64,000 bases of DNA from Acholeplasmatales bacterium (GTDB taxonomy: Bacteria; Bacillota_I; Bacilli_A; Acholeplasmatales; Anaeroplasmataceae). Shown here one piece after another: positions 59,000-64,000 of the stretch; the stretch's first letter is position 1, and every line of letters starts with the position of its first letter. The notes under the pieces were generated by a model. The model saw nothing but the letters and a program-made list of their open reading frames with translations, made no database searches and was not told the DNA's origin. The translations under genes were made by a program, and so were the position numbers. The DNA lies in NCBI GenBank assembly GCA_900770055.1, contig CAAGJD010000133.1, positions 59,553-123,552 on the forward strand. The letters are read 5' to 3'.

Positions 59000-59674
59000 A
59001 TGGTTTTACCTAAAACATTAAATGAGCAAGATCAGAATGAATTGATGCTTGATTATAAACTGCATGGTAATAAAGAAGCTAGAGAAAAATTAATACTTTG
59101 TAATATGCGATTAGCAATGAAATTAGTAAATAAATATTGTTTTAGAGAAGCTAATATAGATGATTGTTCTTCTATTGCTTTTGAAGCTCTTACTAAAGCT
59201 ATTGATAGTTTCAATATTACTTATTTAAATGATAATAAAATATCTACATATTTAACTAAATGTATACAACAAAATATATACAGATATCTTGACAGAACAT
59301 ATAATAAACCAATTTCACAAAAGTGCATATCATTAAATACCCCAATACAGGTTGCTAAAGATGGTGAAGAAGAAGTAATATTGCAAGACACATTAGCTGA
59401 TGAAAATTTTGATGAAAATTATCTATATGATTTAATTGAAAAAAGAGAAATTCTTAATAAAATTAATAATTTTTTACAAAATCATTGTACTATTCGTACT
59501 CAAAAACTTTTTGCCTATAAATTCGGTTTAGGAGGTTATCCTGTTTTAAAGGAAAAAGAAATTGGTGAAATATTACACTATAAAAGAGGACATATTGCAA
59601 TGATCTATGCAAGAGTTCTTAAATATATGAAAAATTATTTATTATACGGAAAAATTCCAAAGAATAGGGTATAA
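59000..59674 (+). CDS. RNA polymerase sigma factor (sigma-70 family)
   Basis: 224 residues, ATG 59000 behind AAAGGAT. Region 2 is clear: MRLAMKLVNKYCFREANIDD then FEALTKAIDSFN and STYLTKCIQQNIYRYLDR. A region 3/4-like second half ends in an HTH-type VLKEKEIGEILHYKRGHIAM and YARVLKYMKNYL. Size and layout resemble SigF/SigK-type factors. It probably redirects host RNA polymerase to a class of phage promoters, perhaps late genes outside the window. Confidence 0.82.
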   Translation: MVLPKTLNEQDQNELMLDYKLHGNKEAREKLILCNMRLAMKLVNKYCFREANIDDCSSIAFEALTKAIDSFNITYLNDNKISTYLTKCIQQNIYRYLDRTYNKPISQKCISLNTPIQVAKDGEEEVILQDTLADENFDENYLYDLIEKREILNKINNFLQNHCTIRTQKLFAYKFGLGGYPVLKEKEIGEILHYKRGHIAMIYARVLKYMKNYLLYGKIPKNRV

Positions 59675-59686
59675 ATACATAAATAG

Positions 59687-59715
59687 TTGTTTTAATTTAA
59701 TTTTTATGTTATAAT
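59687..59715 (+). promoter_or_regulatory. Promoter of the shared family
   Basis: TTGTTT (59687-59692), 17 bp, TATAAT (59710-59715), preceded by AAATAG. The -35 is weaker (T for A at position 4). Confidence 0.72.
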
Positions 59716-59764
59716 AATATTGTAAATAAAATATATACAACAATTATGAAAGGGTTATATTACT

Positions 59765-60007
59765 ATGATTATTGATTTGATTCTAGACAGAAAAGACAAT
59801 GAAGCATTTGATGGAGTTGATACTTACAATGCTCATGACTTTTATTTTGATTGTCTTGCTTATGGAAATATAGGTGATGACATTACTGAAGCAATGGATT
59901 ATGGCACTGAAGCACAAGTAAAATGCGCTTTGTGTAAGTATGTTGATGAAAATGAATATAATCCTGAAATCAAAGATTATATCAATTCAAAAAATTGGTT
60001 GAGGTAA
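59765..60007 (+). CDS. Conserved small protein of mobile elements
   Basis: 80 residues. MIIDLILDRKDNEAFDGVDT, AHDFYFDCLAYGNIGDDITE and AMDYGTE form a conserved pattern known from Firmicutes plasmids and phages. No function established. Confidence 0.7.
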   Translation: MIIDLILDRKDNEAFDGVDTYNAHDFYFDCLAYGNIGDDITEAMDYGTEAQVKCALCKYVDENEYNPEIKDYINSKNWLR

Positions 60008-60034
60008 ATAACTGATATAGAGGGAGTGAACAAA

Positions 60035-60202
60035 ATGACTAGAAGAGAACTTATCAACGCAATATCCGAATTAAAAGAAAAGGTTGCCGAAATCAGTTGT
60101 GATGAAGTAACCGATTATGCTCGGTATGAGGTTTATATTGACCTCGATGCTGCCATCGACCATCTTGAAGAAAATGAAGAAAGAGAAGATTGGTATTGGT
60201 AA
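60035..60202 (+). CDS. Small acidic coiled-coil protein
   Basis: 55 residues, ATG 60035 behind AGGGAG. A single acidic helical hairpin ending DWYW. No family recognised. Confidence 0.6.
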   Translation: MTRRELINAISELKEKVAEISCDEVTDYARYEVYIDLDAAIDHLEENEEREDWYW

Positions 60203-60203
60203 T

Positions 60204-60377
60204 ATGAAATCTTATATTTGTAGATTACGAAATATATATGGCTTTATTGTTGATGGTGCATTTATAGAAGCAAATAACAAGAAAGAAGCCTTGAAAAAGT
60301 ATTTGATTGCACATCCGTATGCAAAAACAGACAAAAGCAAATATGATTACTATACAGTAGAAGAATATAATGGTTAA
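60204..60377 (+). CDS. Small protein (DUF-type phage domain)
   Basis: 57 residues from ATG 60204; a longer out-of-register start at 60117 lies inside the previous gene. MKSYICRLRNIYGFIVDGAF followed by NNKKEALKKYLIAHPY is a small alpha/beta unit. Function unknown. Confidence 0.62.
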   Translation: MKSYICRLRNIYGFIVDGAFIEANNKKEALKKYLIAHPYAKTDKSKYDYYTVEEYNG

Positions 60378-60412
60378 ATACTACCCATCAAATACAAAGA
60401 GAGGTACTAACA

Positions 60413-60601
60413 ATGAGAGTAAAGTTTATAGTTAATAACTACACGCTTGGTGCAAAAGTTAAATCTACACCAACAGATAAAATAATATCTCAAAGACGCA
60501 TTGATAAAAGTCATACAGAAATTATTTATGAACTTTCATCAATTAGAGAACTTGATAGTTGCAGAAAAATTTTATCCACAAAAGAAGTTGTATTGTACTA
60601 A
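60413..60601 (+). CDS. Small hypothetical protein
   Basis: 62 residues, ATG 60413 behind GAGAGGT. Basic, strand-rich; no motif. Confidence 0.62.
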   Translation: MRVKFIVNNYTLGAKVKSTPTDKIISQRRIDKSHTEIIYELSSIRELDSCRKILSTKEVVLY

Positions 60602-60619
60602 TTGTGAGGAGGATTAATA

Positions 60620-60787
60620 ATGACTCAGTTTGAACGCATAAAATCAATGAATATTAAGGAATTGGCAGAATTATTTTTAAGGTATGACTGTGAATACAAT
60701 TGTTGGAGACCTATAGGAGCATATCCAGAATGTCAAAAGTCAGCAGCGATTAGAGCACAGATTGAGTGGCTTGAAAGTGAGGTTTGA
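60620..60787 (+). CDS. Small cysteine-containing hypothetical protein
   Basis: 55 residues, ATG 60620 with a strong GAGGAGG. MTQFERIKSMNIKELAELFL then CEYNCWRP and PECQKSAAIRAQIEWLES; a layout typical of prophage accessory genes. Function unknown. Confidence 0.68.
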   Translation: MTQFERIKSMNIKELAELFLRYDCEYNCWRPIGAYPECQKSAAIRAQIEWLESEV

Positions 60788-60792
60788 TAATA

Positions 60793-60972
60793 ATGACATA
60801 TTGGGTTTGTTGTAAACGTATTAATGGTAAAGTACAATATTTTACAGGTACGAATTCAAAAGGAGAGCATGAACATAGTATTAATAAAGATGAAGCCTTT
60901 AAGTTCAAAACTCTTGAACCTGCAGTTATCTTATTTAATAAAGGATATGCGATTAAGAAGGAGTACATATAA
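60793..60972 (+). CDS. Small protein, first of a tandem pair
   Basis: 59 residues from ATG 60793. YWVCCKRINGKVQYFTGTNS and KGEHEHSINKDEA are echoed by the next gene, showing a tandem duplication with strong divergence. The stop overlaps the next ATG. Function unknown. Confidence 0.65.
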   Translation: MTYWVCCKRINGKVQYFTGTNSKGEHEHSINKDEAFKFKTLEPAVILFNKGYAIKKEYI

Positions 60973-61169
60973 TGGAAAAGAAAAAAGAATTATATTGGAT
61001 ATGTTGGAGGGCTGTAAAAGACAACATCAGGGAGTTCTTTACAGGCATTGGCTCTAATGGCGAATATGAAAATTCAACTGATGAAGAGAAAGCATATCAC
61101 TTTAATACATATTCTGATGCAGAGCATATAGCACTAAGAAATAATTATAATACAGGCTATTGTATATAA
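60972..61169 (+). CDS. Small protein, second of a tandem pair
   Basis: 65 residues, AAGGAG upstream. LYWICWRAVKDNIREFFTGI and SNGEYENSTDEEKAY parallel the preceding protein position by position. Function unknown. Confidence 0.65.
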   Translation: MEKKKELYWICWRAVKDNIREFFTGIGSNGEYENSTDEEKAYHFNTYSDAEHIALRNNYNTGYCI

Positions 61170-61198
61170 AATTATGGGCGATATATAAGGAGTAATAT

Positions 61199-61570
61199 AT
61201 GATTGAAATTCGTAAACAGGGTAATACCATAGACAATAAAAAATATTTGACTGTTTGTCACAAGTGTGATTGTGAATTTTGGTTTACTAAAGAGGACTGT
61301 AAAGGGGATAACGGAAAAGGAGTATCTATTAGTTGTCCAGAATGTGGGCACACTTGGTCAGGAAAATATATGGGAAGTATTGCTTGGTGTGCTACTATAG
61401 ATAAAATAGATACAAAAGACAGCAGAATACAAACAAAAGAGATTTTTGAGGAAATTGAGAAATTAGCTTTTCGGCTTCTGAATGATAAAGACTATGTTGC
61501 AGGTGACCTAATATGTGATATTGGTGAACTTAAGTTGAGGTATATGGAGAAGACAGATGATGACAGATAA
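61199..61570 (+). CDS. Zinc-ribbon hypothetical protein
   Basis: 123 residues behind AAGGAG. CHKCDCEFWFTKEDC and CPECGHTWSG bind zinc; a helical C-terminal half follows. The N-terminus is a paralogue of the gene at 57,330. Confidence 0.7.
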   Translation: MIEIRKQGNTIDNKKYLTVCHKCDCEFWFTKEDCKGDNGKGVSISCPECGHTWSGKYMGSIAWCATIDKIDTKDSRIQTKEIFEEIEKLAFRLLNDKDYVAGDLICDIGELKLRYMEKTDDDR

Positions 61571-61844
61571 TGATATTATAAAAGCTTTAGAGTGTTGTCC
61601 CAAAGATATATTGTGTGAACAATGCCCTTTGAATGGAAAAAGTAATTGCATGAATAAATTGTATGAATATGCTCTTGATATTGTTAATCGCCAACAAGCA
61701 GAAATTGAAAGGTTAAAATGTGCTATTAATGAAATCAAAGACTTAGTGAAAGGACTTCGCATTGGATTTGACAATGAAATGGAATATGTATTTGATGAAA
61801 CTTTGGAAAAGATAAATGAAATTTCTGAGGAGGTAAAGGAATGA
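61557..61844 (+). CDS. Cys-cluster coiled-coil prophage protein
   Basis: 95 residues. The IIKALECC ... CEQCPLNGKSNCMNKLYEYA and LDIVNRQQAEIERLK layout is common in clostridial prophages: a small zinc site followed by a coiled coil. Function unknown. After it, a 16-codon frame with its own ribosome-binding site (MTYEEAIKVTESS) looks like the truncated start of a lost gene. Confidence 0.75.
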   Translation: MMTDNDIIKALECCPKDILCEQCPLNGKSNCMNKLYEYALDIVNRQQAEIERLKCAINEIKDLVKGLRIGFDNEMEYVFDETLEKINEISEEVKE

Positions 61845-61897
61845 CATACGAAGAAGCGATTAAAGTGACTGAAAGTAGCAGAAGTAGGTGATACAGA

Positions 61898-62155
61898 ATG
61901 ACGAATACGGAACATCTAATTGAGAATGCAATCTGTTGTATTGAAAACGGAGAAACATATGAAGATTTCTCTGGTGCTTGGCATAACAAGGTGATGGCAG
62001 AAGAGAACAACATTGATTTAAATCAAGTTTTTCAAATGGCAATCTATATTGTATACACTGTAAAACAGATTTGGGTAAGTGATGCAGTAGCATATTTCCA
62101 GAATAGGGAACTATTTGACGATAAGATGAAAGAATATATCGAGAAGCTTATTTAA
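61898..62155 (+). CDS. Small hypothetical protein
   Basis: 85 residues; ribosome-binding site weak. Helical, with two Trp; no motif recognised. Confidence 0.6.
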   Translation: MTNTEHLIENAICCIENGETYEDFSGAWHNKVMAEENNIDLNQVFQMAIYIVYTVKQIWVSDAVAYFQNRELFDDKMKEYIEKLI

Positions 62156-62240
62156 TATCAGAAAAACTGAAGAATTAATAATGAATAAATCAGAGTTTTT
62201 TAATTATGATATTGGAGTGATACCATAGGAGGAATATTCA

Positions 62241-62588
62241 ATGAGCAAAAAGACTTGTAAAGATTGTTTGCACTATGAAGTATGCGACGTGCAGAGTTGT
62301 GGATTGATAGCAGCAGACCATATTATTTGTTGGCTATTCAAAGACAAATCCGAGTTGGTGAATTTGCCGTGCAAGGTGGAAGATACAGCATATGAAATAT
62401 TTATACATCATCGTCCTCCTTTTATCCAAGAAAGCACGATAGAAAAAATCATTATCAAACCAAAAGGATTATGGATTAAACTATCTCGGAATACAATGTA
62501 TGAAACATCTATTTCATCACTCGGCAAAACCATATTTCTCACCCGTGAAGAAGCCGAGAAAGCACTTGCGGAAAGGAATATAGAATGA
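62241..62588 (+). CDS. Conserved clostridial prophage protein
   Basis: 115 residues, ATG 62241 behind AGGAGGA. CKDCLHYEVCDVQSCGLI, FKDKSELVNLPCKVEDTAYE and GKTIFLTREEAEKALAER are the signature blocks of a protein very common in Lachnospiraceae/Clostridia prophages. N-terminal zinc site, C-terminal beta domain. Function unknown; a useful host marker. Confidence 0.78.
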   Translation: MSKKTCKDCLHYEVCDVQSCGLIAADHIICWLFKDKSELVNLPCKVEDTAYEIFIHHRPPFIQESTIEKIIIKPKGLWIKLSRNTMYETSISSLGKTIFLTREEAEKALAERNIE

Positions 62589-62924
62589 AAGCATATAAAG
62601 CATGGGATGAGGGTGCAGACGAACAACACTCAACTATTGTATTTGCTGAAAACATAAGAGAGGCAAAGAAAATAGCAATGGCAACAGATACTTGTGAGGA
62701 TGCAAAAACGGTACAAAGAAGCAGACTATCTTTATAAAGGTTTAAGTGAAATTGATTGGTACGATGAAGAAACCAGAGTTGCTCTTGTTCGTGATTTCGG
62801 GTGGCGTTGCAATGACTCATCGTGGGAATGCGAAAAGTGTACTGCAAGAAAGTATTGTAGTTGGTTTGAGAAGGATAAGTATCAAGGAAATGGATTATAT
62901 AGGAGTTATAGAGGAACCATATAA
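62585..62924 (+). pseudogene. Split prophage-type gene with frameshift
   Basis: ATG 62585 reads MKAYKAWDEGADEQHSTIVF and AKKIAMATDTCEDA, then stops at 62737. A +1 shift continues as KRYKEADYLYKGLSEIDWYD and FGWRCNDSSWECEKCTARKY to 62924. I recall the intact family as one protein with a few more residues at the break, so a small deletion is likely. The second part could still be translated from internal starts. Confidence 0.65.
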
Positions 62925-62927
62925 GAA

Positions 62928-63410
62928 ATGAGTTATATTATATTCATTATTTGCTCACTAGTAAATGTTATAGTGAGCACACTAAAAAGTATTATTACAG
63001 TAAAAGGGAGTAAACTATCTGCATCTATAATAAATGCTATATCATATGCTATTAACACTGTTGTTATAGTTTATACAGCAAGTAATTTTGCTTTATGGAT
63101 TAAAATACTTATCTCTGCATCCACTAATTTTATAGGCGTTTATATAGGAATATGGATTCTTGATAAACTTAAAAAAGATAAATTGTGGGAAATTAAAGGT
63201 ATTATTGATAGAGAGCCAACAGAAGAAGATTATAAATACCTAAATATACTTACCACAAATAAAATTTTATTTACCATTCAAAAAACTTTAATGAATAAAA
63301 CATTTATTTATATATACTCCTCAAACAAAGATGAAAGCAGACTAATAAAAGATGTATTAAATAAAATGGGTGCTAAGCATATTGTTAATGAGGAAACTGT
63401 TAAATTGTAA
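62928..63410 (+). CDS. DUF2179/DUF5698-type membrane protein
   Basis: 160 residues. Three hydrophobic segments (IIFIICSLVNVIVSTLKSII, SIINAISYAINTVVIVYTAS and LISASTNFIGVYIGIWILDK) are followed by a cytoplasmic alpha/beta domain ending in a KMGAKHIVNEE strand-helix, as in YebE/DUF2179-like proteins. The role in a phage is unknown; host homologues are common in Firmicutes. Confidence 0.72.
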   Translation: MSYIIFIICSLVNVIVSTLKSIITVKGSKLSASIINAISYAINTVVIVYTASNFALWIKILISASTNFIGVYIGIWILDKLKKDKLWEIKGIIDREPTEEDYKYLNILTTNKILFTIQKTLMNKTFIYIYSSNKDESRLIKDVLNKMGAKHIVNEETVKL

Positions 63411-63427
63411 ATATTAATTTAAAATAG

Positions 63428-63456
63428 TTGACTTAATTTAATTTATATGATACAAT
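63428..63456 (+). promoter_or_regulatory. Promoter of the shared family
   Basis: TTGACT (63428-63433), 17 bp, TACAAT (63451-63456), preceded by AAATAG. Confidence 0.8.
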
Positions 63457-63488
63457 AATTATGTAAAATAATTAAGGAGACATATACT

Positions 63489-63935
63489 ATGAGACGAGAA
63501 GATAAATATCAAGATACTCCCACATTCAAGTATTACAATGCGAATCCCAAAAATAGAATTACTACTGATTGTGTAGTTAGAGCTATATGTACAGCATTAA
63601 TGATACCTTATAATCAAGTTGTTATGGAAATGGCTAAATTGCAGTGTGATACAGGCTATGATGAGAGCGAAAATAGATTAATTGATAAATATTTAACTTC
63701 AAAAGGTTGGAAAAAGTGTAATCAACCAAGAAAGACTAATAATAAGAAATATACTGGTATAGAATTTTGCAGTTACCTTAAAGAATTAAATAAGTCATCT
63801 ATATATAAGAGATATAACAGAGTGGTTACAAACATCGGCGGTCATCATATAGTTGCAATAATAGATTATAAGGTAAATGACACCTGGAATAGTACAATGG
63901 GTAGTATAGGTACATATTGGATAAAGGAGAAATAA
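63489..63935 (+). CDS. Papain-like cysteine-peptidase-fold protein (tentative)
   Basis: 148 residues, ATG 63489 behind AAGGAG. TTDCVVRAICTALMIPYNQV provides a Cys at the start of a helix, and NIGGHHIVAIIDYKVNDTWN supplies His and Asp/Asn in the order of papain-like folds (C...H...D/N). A tailing GTYWIKE strand follows. Such proteins are frequent on Firmicutes phages; substrate unknown. Confidence 0.6.
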   Translation: MRREDKYQDTPTFKYYNANPKNRITTDCVVRAICTALMIPYNQVVMEMAKLQCDTGYDESENRLIDKYLTSKGWKKCNQPRKTNNKKYTGIEFCSYLKELNKSSIYKRYNRVVTNIGGHHIVAIIDYKVNDTWNSTMGSIGTYWIKEK

Positions 63936-63937
63936 TT

Positions 63938-64000
63938 ATGTATAGAGAATTTGAACTTAAAGAAATTATAGATTCTTATGATGATGAAACTATAAATGAG
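63938..64000 (+). CDS. Partial gene cut by window end
   Basis: ATG 63938 behind AAGGAG opens a frame (MYREFELKEIIDSYDDETIN) that runs off the end of the window. Too short to identify. Confidence 0.6.
   Translation, partial: MYREFELKEIIDSYDDETINE

Noticed and set aside
61508..61915. 135-residue antisense frame
   Set aside because: Shadow of two convincing + strand genes, no start signal and no family resemblance.
1..64000. CRISPR array, insertion sequence, integrase or attachment site
   Set aside because: No regularly spaced repeats of the right length, no transposase or integrase frame, and no recognisable att-type duplication were seen.

Overview
The window is one continuous piece of a large, very AT-rich tailed double-stranded DNA phage genome. 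Essentially every gene is on the + strand, genes abut or overlap (ATGA, TAATG junctions), and Shine-Dalgarno sites are strong GGAGG types. The host is probably an anaerobic low-GC Bacillota (Clostridia-like): the phage carries an oxygen-sensitive class III ribonucleotide reductase, a bacterial-type clamp and clamp loader, near-consensus sigma-70 promoters, and small zinc-finger and coiled-coil genes of kinds I associate with clostridial prophages. No capsid, terminase, portal, lysis or integrase gene was recognised, so the structural half of the genome lies outside the window. Only one fibre-like protein (34.0-35.2 kb) looks structural.

Layout. 0.2-26.6 kb is a replication and recombination block: a replisome-organiser-like protein, helicase loader, DnaB helicase, DnaG primase, zinc-containing SSB, family A DNA polymerase, beta clamp, RecU resolvase, a Vsr-like homing endonuclease abutting recA, two DNA methyltransferases, a second resolvase-like nuclease, an HD hydrolase, DnaX and HolA-like clamp-loader subunits, SbcD/SbcC, and a run of small regulators. 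26.7-33.8 kb holds nucleotide metabolism and DNA modification: ThyX, a thymidylate-kinase-like P-loop kinase, a homologue of T4 DNA beta-glucosyltransferase, a ThyA-fold enzyme with the Asp that marks dCMP hydroxymethylases, dUTPase and a peptide-deformylase-like protein. 34-39 kb has the fibre-like protein and NrdD. 39-49 kb is accessory DNA with many small genes. 49-54.3 kb is a tRNA region with eleven recognisable tRNAs, one tRNA-like element, an Rnl5-type RNA ligase and large structured non-coding stretches ending in a terminator. 54.3-64 kb is more accessory DNA with a sigma factor, a lipase-like protein, duplicated genes and several frameshifted genes.

How it works together. The phage appears to bring most of its replisome (helicase, primase, SSB, polymerase, clamp, clamp loader). 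The ThyX / kinase / glucosyltransferase / ThyA-like set reads as a T4-style route to glucosylated 5-hydroxymethylcytosine DNA. ThyX would supply dTMP, leaving the ThyA-fold enzyme free to act on dCMP. The tRNAs and RNA ligase fit compensation for, or repair of, host tRNA loss.

Most unusual items: (1) the hmC-glucosylation gene set; (2) a DNA polymerase gene interrupted three ways within about 700 bp (stop plus frame change, in-frame TAG with 9 extra bases in motif A, and a 337-nt group I intron); (3) a group I intron in the anticodon loop of tRNA-Leu(UAA); (4) a structured RNA of about 550 nt at the end of the tRNA array, comparable in size and setting to ROOL/GOLLD RNAs; (5) a uniform promoter family (TAGTTGA, 17 bp, TATAAT) seen at least thirteen times. 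All functional calls rest on reading motifs by eye; no database search was run.
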